From: Glomus cerebriforme
Lineage: Eukaryota; Glomeromycota; Glomeromycetes; Glomerales; Glomeraceae
Assembly: GCA_003550305.1 (NCBI GenBank)
Contig: QKYT01000108.1
Location: 60,468 to 103,927 of the forward strand
DNA length: 43,460 nucleotides
Direction of reading: 5' to 3'
The notes below the pieces were generated by a model, which ran no database searches, was not told the origin of the DNA, and was given only the letters and a program-made list of their open reading frames with translations. Shown here piece after piece: positions 21,557-38,114 of this stretch. The stretch's first letter is position 1. Every line of letters starts with the position of its first letter. The translations under genes were made by a program, and so were the position numbers.

Positions 21557-22728
21557 TTACGCTTGTTGTACTCTTTCAACTCGTTTTAACCAATTCAATT
21601 TTCCTGATATTTCACCTTTCATCTTTATAACTTGTTCTTTATATTCATTAGTTTTCTGACTTGAATTTTCGATATCTTTTTTCATGACTTCAATTTCACC
21701 CAATAATTTTTTAGCACATTTCTCTTGATTTTCTTTTAATTTAGAAGCAATAGATTCCAAATTTCCTATATCTTCTTTACGTTCTGAAGTTAATTCTTCA
21801 ACTTTAACACCAGTCATTAAAACAACATCTTCTAATGATCTTGAAGTAGAACTCATCTCCTGCCGAAGGACTTTAAATTCTTTTTTAACAGTTTCAACAT
21901 CTTTAGCATATCTAGTTTTAAAGGTTTGTACCTCTTTAGATAAAAGTGAATATTCAATTTCTGATTTTTCTTTTAAAGCTAAAGCTTCTTGTAATTTTCT
22001 TTCCAAATCTGATACCTTTAATTCAGATTGACGAAGTTTTGTAACAGCATTATCACGTTCAAATTTCATATCAGAATTTTTTTTCTCAATTTCTTTTGTA
22101 TTTTCATCTAATTCTTTTGATTGTCTTTCTTTACGTTCTAACATTCTTTTTAAAGAATCAATTTCAAGACGTAAGGTTTGATGTGAAGCTAAATGTTCTG
22201 AAACTTGTCTCTCAGCTCTTTCACGAGCAACCTTAGATGCATGAATTAAAGTTTTTGAATCCGCAAGTTCTTTTTTTAAGTAATCAATTTCAGCTTGCAA
22301 ATGTTCGATTACCCTTCCAGTAGTAGATTCGTTCGTCATAACTCCGTTTGTACCGTTTGGTTGATGTTTGTTAAGTTGTTTTTGAACTGTTGAAAGTAAT
22401 GCGTTTTTTTCTTCTATGACGTGTCGAAGACTATGAACCTCTTGTTTTAGGGAGTCAACGTCACCCGAATCTTTTTAATATAAAAAGTTGTTTAAAGTTT
22501 GATTACAGAGTAAATATAAATAGTTTTAAGCAAATTTAGGTGAGGATAAGCAATCATGTCCAAAAATAATGGTTAAAAAAAAAAGATAAAAGTAGTTAAC
22601 GAGAAAGTAAATACATATATACATACATATATATATATTTTTTACAAAAAGGAACAAACGCTTTACACACGTTTTTCTATTTACATAAAAAAACTATATA
22701 TTTATATAAAACTCTTACCGTTGCTCAT
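21557..22728 (-). CDS. SHE3-like coiled-coil protein
   Basis: Two exons on the minus strand: a 10-nt first coding exon (22728-22719, encoding MSN plus one base) and 22470-21557, giving 307 aa. The frame before the internal Met (GDVDSLKQEVHSLRHVIEEK) is coding-like and helical, which argues for the upstream start rather than the ATG at 22339. Almost the whole protein is coiled coil, with the block RVIEHLQAEIDYLKKELADS near residue 55 recalling the SHE3 family (Pfam She3), whose yeast member links mRNA cargo to myosin. Glomeromycotan relatives are uncharacterised, so mRNA transport is only inferred. It could equally be another generic coiled-coil scaffold. Confidence 0.65.
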
Positions 22729-24467
22729 GTGTACAGATTTCCTGCCAGAGATGACAGTAGTTTTGTTAGAAAAGAGAAATCGGTTGAAAGTTGAGAATCA
22801 ATTCCTAAGAAAAAGAAGTTGTATTTAAGGAGTAAAAGATGAAATTTGGAAATGGATTTTTTTTTTGCAAAATCGTCCAGCTTATTTGTTAATTAAAACT
22901 ACAGATATTTTTCAAAAAGATGAACTTTTTTTATGAATAAAAAAGTTTTTTTTTTTGCTTTATATTTATAACGTGGGAGGGAATTGATAAAAAATTATCT
23001 GCGGTGTCTCTTTTATACATATTGTAATCAATCAGAATTTACTCGTGTAACGAGTAAATTAATTTGAATTGTTTAATTACTTTAAATTTTGATAAACAAA
23101 CAGAAGTTACACTGAACCTACTATATGAAGGAAATGAATGGTACCATACACTCAAAAATGGGAAAAATTTTTTGAACGCGTTTTTCTGTTCCTTGATTGG
23201 ATCAAAGATCTTTGCACGAGATCTTCACAATCTTCGCATCTATCCCTAATGCCCCCAAATATTGCCGAAATACCCGAAAACCGTAATGATATAATGACTT
23301 TTTTGGTTAGATGATTTTGAATAACAAATATTCATAACGTAATCTTAAATTATTAATGAAACATAAAAATTTAAAAATTATACTATATTAGGTTTTTTTT
23401 TTATAATGATTATTTTAGCCCAACTTATTGGGAATATTTTCATTTAATGTAATGAAATGTTTAATATAATATTATATAAAATGTAGGTCTGATTATTTGC
23501 AAATATTAATATTAGTTTCTTTAATTGTTAATATCATCATGATGTCATAAAACTTTTCATTAATCACATGTTATGTAAAAAATCTTAAACATTTACGGGG
23601 GAATTTTTTTTTTCGTCCCCTTTTTCTTAAATCCTCATTAGCTTAATTGTCTTATAGAAAAAAAAAATGTTTTTGTGTTTTTTGTTTTCCTTTTCTCATT
23701 GATGGATCTCATATAATTTATTTGTTATTATAAACTCACCAATCAAATTTTATTCAAGTTAACTTTTTTGTCTAAATATAGTATCCCCGAAAATCTGACT
23801 GACAATCGCACGTTATTGGTTGAATCCATCCGTGACGAAGTCACTACTCACAAGCTTATTATTATGTGATTTGCTTCTTGCATAAAAAAATTTGTTAATA
23901 ATTATGTCTTGTTTACTGTTTATCATACAAACGTAAACGTAAATAACTGATATTAGAGGGCTTTGAAAATTCTTTGCGATCAAAATTCGCCGCATTGTCG
24001 CGTTTAAAAGTCTCTTTTTTCTATTTATAACCTTACGTTACACAAGATTTTGTATAAACCCTTTACTATACTTTATATAAAAGTCATCCCATAAATTCTT
24101 TTTTGAAGGTTCGAAAATTTTTTTTTTTTTTACTATTATATTGTTTTCTATATCTTTAAGGTTCGTTTTCATAAATTTTAAGTTTCTTTTTAACTTTTTT
24201 TTTTTTCTTTTTTTTTCAACAGTTTTTTCCTTTTTTCATATTTAACTATTTATGTAAATAAATATTTAACTTTGAAACTTCGATGCTTTTTTTCTAACTT
24301 ATTTTAAAAATTCTCCAAAAACTTATTAAACCTATTTATACTTGCATAATTTTTTTTTTTAATATATTTTTCGTTTATTAGTTTGATCTTTTTTTTTCAA
24401 TTTTTATATCAGATATATATTTATTTATCTTTTTTACTTACCCTACCTGGAAATTTTATTTATTTTT
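22729..24467. promoter_or_regulatory. Divergent intergenic region (SHE3-like / F-box genes)
   Basis: 1.7 kb between two divergently transcribed genes. It contains many T tracts on the plus strand, especially 24,110-24,420 just ahead of the F-box gene, which looks like a pyrimidine-rich 5' UTR or promoter. Short frames at 23064-23249 (+) and 23813-23995 (-) have no family resemblance. No RNA gene is recognisable. Confidence 0.4.
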
Positions 24468-26266
24468 ATGTCTTCTGTTCGGTTTAAAACTCTATTTTGC
24501 TTTATAAACGGAAAAAGAATGAAAAGTCCGAAGTCTGCACTTTTAGGTAGTAAATCTAGATTCTTGAAAATCTTCACCAAAGTTATTAATGAAGATCCAA
24601 GGAATAGAACAATCAGTCGCAGACAACTTTCAGCTTTATCACCAACAAAACCTCATTTTCCGAATGTATCAGAGGTCGAAGACGAAGGCTTTTTTACAGT
24701 TGAAGACTTGACTTCTAGGATAGGTAAATTAAAAATAATTTTTAATATTTATTTTATGATATATTTATTTATTTATTTTTTTTTTTTTTATATTAAAAAA
24801 AAAAAAATAAATGAAATATATGGAATTATTTCTTTTGCATCATTATATTAATTTATAATTAGATCTAATCTAAAGATGGCCCTAAATTGGTTTTTTTTTT
24901 TTNAAAAAAAAAAAAAAAAAGTAATTCAGCAATGTTTTATATTAATGATTAACATTAAATTAAATAATTAATATCAAATTCTTTTAGAATTATTTTTAAC
25001 AATATTTATTTTTATTCTATTAGATTTTCTTATTTGCCTTCCATACGAAATAGCCGCATATATACTTGTATTTGTGGATTTTCAGACATTATGTAGAATG
25101 TCAAGAGTATCTCGTGCTTGGTATTGTATTTCTCGGGATAACGAAATATGGCGTGGTATGTATACGTTAAATGAAGGATGGAAACATGATATACCACGAG
25201 AAATTACACTTACAGGTGAAGCTGACTGGAAACATATGTATAAAAATCGATTCATACTTTCATTACGATGGAAAAAGGGTGAATGTGAAAAACGATATCT
25301 TAAAGGACATTTAGATAGTGTATATTGTATTCAATTTGATGAACATAAGATTGTAACAGGATCTCGTGATAAAACTATCAAATTTTGGGACATTAATACT
25401 GGGAATTGTTTTCAGACTTTATATGGACATGATCTTTCAGTCTTGTGCCTACAATATGACAATTATATCATGGTTTCGGGATCAAGTGATACAACAATCA
25501 TAATTTGGGATATGACAAATTATAATCAAAATGTACCTCAATTGAGACGTTTAGAAGGACATTGTGCTGGTGTATTAGACATTTGTTTTGATGATTTTCA
25601 TATAGTTTCCTGTTCAAAAGATAGTACTATTAAAGTTTGGGATGTACAAACGGGTGAATGTCTTCGTACTTTAATTGGTCATCGAGGTCCTGTTAATGCT
25701 GTTCAACTTAAAGATAATAGAATCATTTCAGCTTCTGGTGACGCCTTAATTAAACTTTGGGATTTAGAGGGGGGAAAATGTATCAGAGATTTCGTTGGGC
25801 ATACACGTGGGTTAGCGTGTGTACAGTTTGATGGAAAATACGTCGTTTCTGGTTCAAATGATAGAACAATTAAGATATGGGATGTTGAAACAGCTCAATG
25901 TATTCGTACACTTGAAGGCCACACTGATTTGGTTAGAACATTACATTTTGATAATGATAAAATTGTTAGCGGTAGTTACGATCAGACTGTAAAAGTTTGG
26001 GATCTAAAGTCTGGAAAACAATTGCTTGATTTTCACGAAGGTCATACAAGCTGGGTATTTGACGTTCAATTCAGTTTAACAAAAATTGTTAGGTAAGTTA
26101 TCACTATTACATTAATGTACATTGGAATTAATATTTTTTTTTTTGAATATTAAATAACATTTTTTTCAACACTCTTCTTGTGATTTCGACAAATAGTACA
26201 AGCCAAGATCAAAAAATACTGGTGATGGATTTTGCTGATGATTTGGATACGAGATATATTATTTAA
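24468..26266 (+). CDS. F-box/WD40 protein, SCF substrate adaptor
   Basis: Exons 24468-24723, 25024-26092 and 26197-26266 give 464 aa. It should bind Skp1 through its F-box and present substrates for ubiquitination by an SCF ligase. The N-terminal ~85 residues are basic and Ser-rich. The F-box (about 86-131; LPYEIAAYILVFVDFQTLCR, then VSRAWYCISRDNEIWR) begins exactly at the exon 2 junction. Seven WD40 blades follow (178 to the end), each with a GH and a WD-type dipeptide; the last reads LVMDFADD. Architecture and length suit the Cdc4/Fbw7-Met30-beta-TrCP group, and I cannot tell which. The first intron is 300 bp with homopolymer runs and one N (24903). A later Met (residue 18) is a possible alternative start. 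Confidence 0.88.
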
Positions 26267-26801
26267 TTATTATAATGGACTTTACTTATTTATTTAGGAA
26301 CGCTTAATATATATATATATATATATATATTTTACTTGATAATATTTCATATTATAATTAAATGTTACTATACATGGTTTATTCGAATGAATGTTTAATT
26401 CATGTTAACCATTGAAGTTCATTAATTAATTTTTTTTTTTTCCTCGTTTATTTTTTCTCTTGAGATTTCTAATTAATAGATGTTCTTTTTTTTCAATGTT
26501 AATAATTTTTTCTTTATTTGATAAATCTTAATCTTTTTTTTTTCCCTTTGCATACAACATTTTGCTTTCATTATAATCCATTTCTTTATTGTGTATTTAT
26601 TGTTTTAATAAAAAAAAAAAGTAAACCTTTGTAATCATCCAATAGGCGATCATTATTATTATTATCATTGAAATCAAAGATCTAGGTTACACGAAGGTCA
26701 TAAAAGATTAACCAAAAATTTTTTCGAAAAGTTTTACAAACATCTAAGGCCCTTTTTTTTTATTAGTATATCGCATTGGAGATTTAGGTGTGGTCTTTAC
26801 A
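26267..26801. other. Spacer between F-box gene and ATP2
   Basis: Holds an (AT)n microsatellite (about 26,310-26,330), T-rich stretches and the ATP2 promoter. No gene seen. Confidence 0.4.
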
Positions 26802-28922
<2,121 letters not shown>

Positions 28923-29895
28923 TTGAAATCATTAATCACAAAATTTTAAAATTGATGATTGCATGTTCTTGTCAAAAATTAAAAAAACAATATTTTCTTA
29001 TTAAATTAACATTGTTTTATCCTTTTTTTTTCAAGTGCAATTTTTGTTAGTAATAAATTTGATAAAATGGAACAAAAAAAAAAAATTCCCTTTTAGGAAT
29101 ACATAGTTGAAAAAGAGATTAGACTATTCGGATTAGTTGACCTAGTTACCAGAAATACATATATGTCTAATTGCTATAATGAGTTCTGTGATTTGTTACA
29201 CGGCATTATTAAATTTAAGGAATTTGCTTATTAAATATTAAGAATTTTCAGTATATTATGAAAACCACATTTTTGTAGAGCCATGTGGTAAACCCGAAAT
29301 AATTGTAAAACCGGGCAAAATCAAGGATTCAAAAAAAGGGATGGACAGAAAAAATTTTTTGTATGTTGTACAACGTGATAACTTTTGCATTCTTAACGAT
29401 GCAAATTATGAATTTTTTTGTCACTTTATTTGATAATGCATTTGAGTATCTATTAAAAACTTTTAACCAGCTTTAACTTCGTTTATAAAGAACCAAAGGG
29501 TCTAAACTATTAACGTTTCCCTGAAAAAAAAAACCGGAAGCATATTTTTTTTCATTTTACACTCTTACACTTTTAAGGGTTAATGTTTGTTTACAATTTT
29601 GAACCCCACGTTTATTAGATCGCATCATTATCACCAAACTAATCTTGGTATAGTAAACTTTTCTTTTTGACACAAAAGTAGCAGCAAAACTAAATTCTTT
29701 TATTTTCCTTTCATAGATTTTCTTTTGGAGCTCCCCTTATTACACTGTATAATAAACATTTCCGATATTTCCACGCTCTTTAACTTCCCCTTTAATATTC
29801 AAAATAAAATTACTCCGCTTGTAATTATTATATATATACATATATAGTATAACGCATACATATTTTTAATAGAGAATTATTTTCTATAAAGGAAT
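28923..29895. promoter_or_regulatory. Spacer and probable promoter of the NRC-2-type kinase
   Basis: No coding frame of note. A CCACAT...ATGTGG stem (6 bp each arm, about 29,263-29,287) and C/T-rich patches (29,690-29,800) lie here. The last 60 bp before the kinase ATG hold a TATATATACATATATAG stretch that could serve as a TATA region or part of a 5' UTR. Confidence 0.35.
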
Positions 29896-32677
29896 ATGGA
29901 CACTACTGTTCTTACCCAAACTACTCAATTATCACCAAATGATATTCATACAGGACTTGGTAAAATGAAACCATATCATAGTGCCTCGGATTTATTTGAT
30001 AATAGTTCAAGCGAATTGGAGGATCATATACATTTCTCGACTATACCATTAGATCCTGATCCAATGCTTGGAGATATACCATATGCTTCAAGTACAACAA
30101 GTAGTGGGAATGGATCTTCAGTTATTACAAGTCCAGCACCATCTTATATTTCTCATTTACCTTCTAAATTAAAGAACTTTTTTAGACTTAATGTGACAAG
30201 TAAAAAGGACTCTATTAGTTCTTTAAACGCCGGGAATAATTCACCTAATTCAAACGGGTCAGGATTAGGAGAAATGGGATCCTCCACGTCTCTTTCATCA
30301 ATTTTTTCAAATAATAGTGAGAAGATTAATAATGTGAATGGGTGTTCACGAAATGGGTCATTAATGAAAAATGCTAATGGAAAAAGTAGAACACTTGGAC
30401 CATGGTTTTTGAAAGATGGAAGTAATAATCAAAAATTACGTAGGGTAGCTTCTGCGCCTAACACAAAAGCATTAAATGAAAAAAATTCTCCTCAATCACC
30501 ACAACAAATGCTAGGGAAATACAATAATACTAATGAAAATTTATCTGTTCCGGCAGTTCCGGCAAGGCCTTTATCAGAAATGAAACGGTCAGGAACTTTT
30601 AAAAGAACTTATTCTTCAAATTCTATTAAAATTAAAAGTGTTGAAGTTGGTCCAAATAGTTTTCAAAAAATTAAATTATTAGGCAAGGGTGATGTTGGTA
30701 AAGTTTATTTGGTTAAAGAGAAAAAAACCAATAAACTATACGCCATGAAAGGTAACAAATAAATAGGATGAATTTAGTTTTTTTTAAAAAAAATATATTA
30801 TATATATAAAAAAATAATTTATAAAAAAAAAAAAAAATTTAATTATACAGTTTTATCGAAAAAGGAGATGATAAAACGTAATAAGATTAAGCGAGCTCTT
30901 GCTGAACAGGTTTGTTATTATCAGAGAATAAGGTTTTATTAATTTATCTTGCTAATAATTTATTTTTTTGAATTTAGGAAATTCTTGCGACATCAAATCA
31001 TCCTTTTATTGTTACACTATATCATTCGTTTCAAAGTGAAGATTATTTATATTTATGTATGGAATATTGTATGGGAGGGGAATTCTTTCGTGGTAAGATT
31101 TTAAAATTTTTGGAAATTTATAGTTCATAAAAAAAAAAAAAAAAAAAAAAATTTATTAAAAAAATTTGTTTTTTAAAGCCTTGCAAACAAGACCTGGTAA
31201 ATGTCTTTTAGAGGAAGATGCAAAATTCTATGCAGCTGAAGTTATTGCAGCTTTAGAATATTTACATTTAATGGGATTTATTTATAGAGATTTGAAGCCT
31301 GAAAGTAAGTAATTAATAAAAAATTGGAGAACTTTTAAAATTTGAAGTTGATTATTATTAATATTTTCATATAAATAGACATATTATTGCATCAGTCAGG
31401 GCATATTATGTTATCAGGTATGATCTGCAATTATAAATAATTTTCGTATTACAAGATAAATGTATTATTAATTTGTAAATTAATTTTAATTTGTTTATTA
31501 CATACAATTTTATATATAATAGATTTTGACTTGTCAAAACAATCACATCCTGCTAATATGCCTGGGATTGTAAAGAACAGTGGGGCCAATTCTGTAAGTA
31601 GTTAAAATTTATTAATGTATGCTGTTAATTTCTTTAAACTTAATTTAATAATTTTTCATTTATAGCCTCCATCGATAGATACTAAATCATGTATTGCTAA
31701 TCTAAGGACGAATTCATTTGTAGGGACTGAAGGTAAAAAAAATATATATATATATTTTTGCATATATTTCATTTATATCTTTACTTACACGTTTATGTTA
31801 ATTTCATCTTAGAATACATTGCTCCTGAAGGTAAATTTAATCTATTATTTTCTATCATATATAACATATTGTGTCTAATTAAATTAATTTATTTATTTAT
31901 TCTGTAGTTATTAAGGGATGTGGACATACAAGTGCTGTTGATTGGTGGACACTTGGGATCTTAATATATGAGATGCTGGTAATTAAATTAATTATGTATA
32001 TGTAGAAGATTTTTTTTTTAAATATATTTAAAATTGATGGTTTTTTTTGAAAATATTCTTTACCGCAATAGTATGGATTTACACCTTTTAAAGGTCAAAA
32101 TCGTAATGCTACATTTTCTAACATATTAAGAAATGATGTTTATTTCCCAGAAACAGCTAATGCACAACAAGTATCAGCGTATGTATTCAATCAAGTATTT
32201 TTTTTTAAAAAAAAATTTCCTTTTTAATTAGATATTAACTTTTTTTCTCTCTCTTTTCGAAAATATTAAATAGTTTATGTAAATCATTAATTAAAAAATT
32301 ACTTTGTAAAGATGAAAATAGAAGATTAGGATCGAAAGCGGGTGCATCAGATGTTAAAGCGCACGCATTTTTTAAAAATACACAATGGGCTTTATTGAGA
32401 CATACTACTCCTCCAATTATACCACAACAAAGTTACGGTACTGATGCTATAAATTTCCGTAATATACATGAAAGTGTTAGTTTAGATATGGAAGGTGAAA
32501 AAATTGTTGTTGAAATTAATGGTGAAAATCCATTTGAAGAATTTAATAGTGGTATGTTCTTTCAAAAAAAAAAAAAAAATTAAGAATGGATAAAAGAATG
32601 TATGCTAATGGAAATTTTGAATTTTTTTTTTTATAGTAACATTACACCATGACGGAGACGATGATGTTGAGACATAA
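29896..32677 (+). CDS. nrc-2: AGC-family Ser/Thr kinase, NRC-2/Fpk1-Kin82 type
   Basis: Twelve exons (29896-30751, 30851-30909, 30978-31092, 31179-31304, 31379-31417, 31523-31593, 31666-31732, 31813-31830, 31908-31978, 32072-32178, 32274-32551, 32637-32677) give 615 aa. Yeast Fpk1/Fpk2 phosphorylate lipid flippases; Neurospora NRC-2 represses conidiation. A Ser/Asn-rich, likely disordered N-terminus (1-250) precedes [20 protein letters not shown] (Gly loop 263-270), Lys285, YRDLKPEN (Asp381), the metal-binding motif as DFD rather than DFG (Asp399), a 30-40 residue activation insert, [14 protein letters not shown] and [21 protein letters not shown] and the TEEYIAPE block are hallmarks of this group. 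Note GKGDVG where most kinases have GxGxxG with Ser/Ala. The start ATG follows a purine-rich AAAGGAAT. Confidence 0.9.
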
Positions 32678-33108
32678 TCATAATACTCTATTACTATAAT
32701 TATATTTGTTTATTTATATATATATATGTAATGGACAAAAACTTTTTTATACTTTTTATACAAAAACAATTATTTTTAATATTATAACTTAGCCAAAAGA
32801 AAAGCATACTTCGTAAATAATATACAAGAGATTAGGTTTTTTTTATAGACTTTAAAACATTTTTTTTTTTACTTTTGCTCGATTTATTTGAATATTGATG
32901 ATAGTAGTTTTTAAGGGGGGGGGGTCATTTTGGATTTTTATTATATTTACGCTGGACGTTGTTTATTTAAGAACATTCGTTTTTTTAAGAGAAATAATTA
33001 ATTATCTGTTAATAAATAAATAAATAAATATTTATTTATTTATTTGTTATTTTAAATCATTAATATTATTAATATTACAGGTTTAAGTTCGTTTAATAGT
33101 ATATGTAA
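32678..33108. other. Convergent 3' region with G10 run and ATTT palindrome
   Basis: Lies between the ends of the NRC-2-type kinase and the PDK-family gene. Contains an uninterrupted run of ten G (32915-32924), rare in DNA this AT-rich, and an (AAAT)n/(ATTT)n palindrome around 33,010-33,048. No gene is present. Confidence 0.5.
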
Positions 33109-34411
33109 TTAGATTTGTAAATCACCTAAAGATTCATCGATTTGTTTTAACCTTATAAATACATCACAACCATGATCATACAGAGATATTAAATTAATTG
33201 AACCGCCAAAATAATTAGCATAAATACGAGTTAATGGTAATCCATAACCAAGACCAGCAATAGGACCACCTAAGCCAGACTGCATAGCCATTTTACTTAC
33301 ATTTGCTAAAAAATTCTCGTTATTATTACTCCCTAACCCTCCTATTATGCCATCTTCAGGTACAGTGGTATAAGAATAATCAAATATAGAATGCAAATCT
33401 TTGGCAGGTACACCGCCACCTTGGTCTCTCACTCTAATTCCAATAAAATTTTTGCCTTTTGATATAGTAACAATAACAGGAGGATGTTCAATTCTATTGG
33501 TTTTTTGAGAATATTCTACAGTAGCTCTACAAGAATTTTTTAGGATTTCAGTTATAATGTATTCTAAATGCACAGGTACATAAGTAAATGTTGTATCAGT
33601 TTGTCCATTAATTAATATATCTGGTGTTGAACCATAATGTACTTCAAATAATTCTTTAACAAAATTTGAACATGATCGAATTAATTTTTGTGGCTGTAAT
33701 TTTGTATCTATTATACCTATATATGATGCATCATCTAAATTATTATGTAATGCAATATGTTGTTCTGCGATCAATCTTATACCTATACGTGCACTTATCA
33801 TATCATCTAAAAAATTTTTTATATCATCTGATAACATATATTTTTTACATTCTTGGAAACCTTCAAACGGAGAGAGTGAGAAAGTTAAAAAATCTCGTAA
33901 AACAAATTAAAAGAAAGAAAATTAAATAAATAAACATCATACCTTTGGCTAAAGTAGGAATATTTTCGGAATGAGAAACAACCAATTCTTTTAACATTTC
34001 AGCAAATTTTTCATCAGTTTCTTCATCACAAATTTGTTCGGGAAATGATCTTATTAATTCGAACGAATTAAAATATAATTTATAAATACTTCTAATATAC
34101 GGATTTGTTCCTACTATAAAAGGTAAATTTTGTAATGCTTTCACCCTTCTTGCTAATCGAACTGGTAATTCTGAACGTGTATAATTTGCTGATTCAAGTA
34201 ATGTTGAAGTTCTTATAGGTGGTTGTACAAATCTAATTAATTCTTTTAATGTAACTGGCCTAATAGATTTTTCTGTATAATTTGCTACTTTATCATCGTA
34301 AAATGACACCACTTCTTGTTGTGTACTATATAGACGAGGATGTATACGGAAAGTAAAAAGGTTTTTATAGCCAAGTTTACCGAGTTTATTAATACCACAA
34401 ATTCTTAACAT
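33109..34411 (-). CDS. Mitochondrial PDK/BCKDK-family protein kinase
   Basis: Two exons on the minus strand (34411-33943 and 33851-33109) give 403 aa. The family phosphorylates and switches off the E1-alpha subunit of pyruvate or branched-chain 2-oxoacid dehydrogenase in the matrix. The N-terminus (MLRICGINKLGKLGYKNLFT) is basic and suits import. Then come the helical domain (FYDDKVANYTEKSIRPVTLK, ARRVKALQNLPFIVG), RIGIRLIAEQHIALH, and a GHKL ATPase fold with N-box EILKNSCRATVEY, G1 DQGGGVP and G2 GLGYGLPLTRIYANYFGG. All nucleotide-binding motifs are intact. Motifs alone do not decide between PDK and BCKDK; both yeast Pkp1 and Pkp2 are candidates. It shares a short divergent promoter with the alpha-SNAP gene. 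Confidence 0.9.
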
Positions 34412-34778
34412 GTTTTAAGTGCTACTTGAGTGTAGATGAAAATAATATATAATTTTGGATTATTAATCTGATAATTCAGTTGATCGGCACTTTTCCCACA
34501 CATGAATTTGATTGGATGAAATTATGAAATTTGTAAATTTCATTGAATCTCCAGGTAACTTATCTTAATATAGAAAATTGAAATGTTCATTACCTAGAAT
34601 TGATATGGAACGCATTACGCATTACGCATTACATAATCTAACACCACACATGATTTTCATTAAAAGTCGGCCGCAGCATACTTGAAAATGCGTAACCATA
34701 CATTAAAACAATATCTGACCAGCGGAATTTTTTGACTTTTCATTAAAATAATTTCAAAATCCTTATAAATTTTACGTC
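34412..34778. promoter_or_regulatory. Shared divergent promoter (PDK-family / alpha-SNAP)
   Basis: Only 367 bp separate the two ATGs, so one region must drive both. It has three head-to-tail CGCATTA units (34611-34631) and an inverted TGCGTAA at about 34,689-34,695, giving four TTACGCA-type sites. These resemble bZIP or C/EBP-like half-sites, which is a guess from sequence only. The region is less AT-rich than other spacers here. Confidence 0.5.
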
Positions 34779-35994
34779 ATGTCAGAACGAGAAGCTTTAG
34801 CTTTCCTTGCAAAGGCAGATAAAAAGGCGTCAACTTTTGGGTGGTTCGGGAGCAATAAATTTGAAGATGCTGCGGAATTGTATACAAAGGCAGCAAATTC
34901 ATTTAAATTAGTGAAACGATGTAGGTGTTACTTTCATTATATTGCATTCTATTCGTTATTTACTTGTTAAAAATTTATCCAAAAAGTAGCAAAATATCTA
35001 AATAAAATTGTTTTTTTTTTTTTAACCTTTGTCATTATTTTATATTTAGGGAAAGAAGCTGGTGATGCGTTTTCCAAGGCTGCGAATATGCAAATACAAC
35101 TTAACGAGCGCGATGAAGCAGCTTCAACTTTCATCAATGCTTCTAAATGTTATAAGAAATGTAATTTTGAAGGTATGTTACGTTTTAATCTTATTTTTAT
35201 TATATCTAATTGTTTGATCTAATTACAAATATTATTTTTATTATAGATGCAATCACATCTCTAAAACAGGCAATTGAAATCCTTACTGATAGAGGTAGAT
35301 TTCAAGCGGCAGCTGGACATCAAAAAGATATTGCTCAGATTTATGAATCTGATCTAGTTGATTTAGAGAAAGCAATGCAAGCTTATGAAATTGCAGCAGA
35401 TTGGTATGCTGGAGAGGAAGCAAATGCGTATGTATTTAAAGTATTTAATTAATTATAATTTACATGTAATTTACAGTATTTAAGCTAATTTAGTTCATTA
35501 TTAGTCTTGCGAATAATTGTCTTCTTAAGGTAGCAACTTTTGCTGCTTCATTGGGACAATATGATAAGGCCATTGAAAAATTTGAACAAGTTGCATATGC
35601 TAGCCTTGATAATCAACTTACTAAATGGTCAATTAAAGAATATTTTTTGAAAGCTGGATTATGTCATATCGTTAATGGGGTAACTTTCCTTTTTCATGTA
35701 AAAGAAGATCTGTTCCGAATATTTAAATAATATTTTTCCGATTTATTTCTAAAATAGGATTATGTAGGAGCTGCTAATGCCATTGAAAAATATAAAGATA
35801 TGGATGTATCCTTTGCTGGTACTCGAGAATATCAATTCCTTCAAGATATACTTACTGCAGTTGAGAATGGAGATGTTGAAACCTTTACTAATAGAGTAGT
35901 TGATTTTGATCAATTGTCTAAATTAGATAATTGGAAAACTAGTATTCTGTTACAGATTAAGAAGGGTATTCAAGAACAGCCACTTTTAACTTGA
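34779..35994 (+). CDS. SEC17: Alpha-SNAP (Sec17), NSF adaptor
   Basis: Five exons (34779-34920, 35050-35172, 35247-35427, 35505-35679, 35758-35994) give 285 aa, close to yeast Sec17 (292). It binds spent SNARE bundles and recruits the ATPase NSF/Sec18 to take them apart on many membranes. It shows the N-terminal hydrophobic loop region ([18 protein letters not shown]), then TPR-like helical pairs ([41 protein letters not shown]), the [20 protein letters not shown] block, and the C-terminal [19 protein letters not shown] that activates NSF. All exon phases close. No oddities. Confidence 0.95.
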
Positions 35995-36526
35995 GTCAAT
36001 ATCTTAAAGACATTTAATTTTAAATACGATCAATTTTCAAAGATATTGCTTTGTTGATGATTGTTCAAGAGGACAATTTCATTATGGTTTTAAAAAAAAG
36101 TGATATATTCATTATTTAATTATCTCCGATTCATCTCCTAAATAAGCAAAAAAGTTAGCATTTGGAATTATAACATATATAATACATACAATATTATACA
36201 TATTTTTTTCTTTTGTAATTTATGAAAATGCTGATGTTAGATCTTTTGTTAGATAAATATAATAAATTATCAATTTACTCATTTATGAATTATTTTATTT
36301 ATTTAATTTCATTACAAAATTTATATTGATAATACTTGATATGTTGTTATGATTGGTTGTAAAAAAAAAAACTTTTTCTGTCTTTCAAATAAAATGAAAT
36401 AAATATGATTTCGAATTATATTTATTTATCTATTTTAATTATTTTAATAACTAAAAAAAACAAGGTTAAATTAGTTTATTGTATCGTATAATCACAACAC
36501 ATTTGTTAAACAACAATAAATAATTA
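35995..36526. other. Convergent 3' region between SEC17 and SAHH genes
   Basis: AT-rich, with AATAAA-like words on both strands suited to poly(A) signals for the two converging genes. No coding frame or RNA fold was noticed. Confidence 0.4.

Positions 36527-38114
<1,588 letters not shown>

Noticed and set aside
23064..23995. Short frames at 23064-23249 (+) and 23813-23995 (-)
   Set aside because: Neither has a motif, splice partner or start context; they lie in the divergent promoter region.
33666..33929. Plus-strand frame of 87 codons
   Set aside because: Antisense shadow of the PDK-family gene and its intron.
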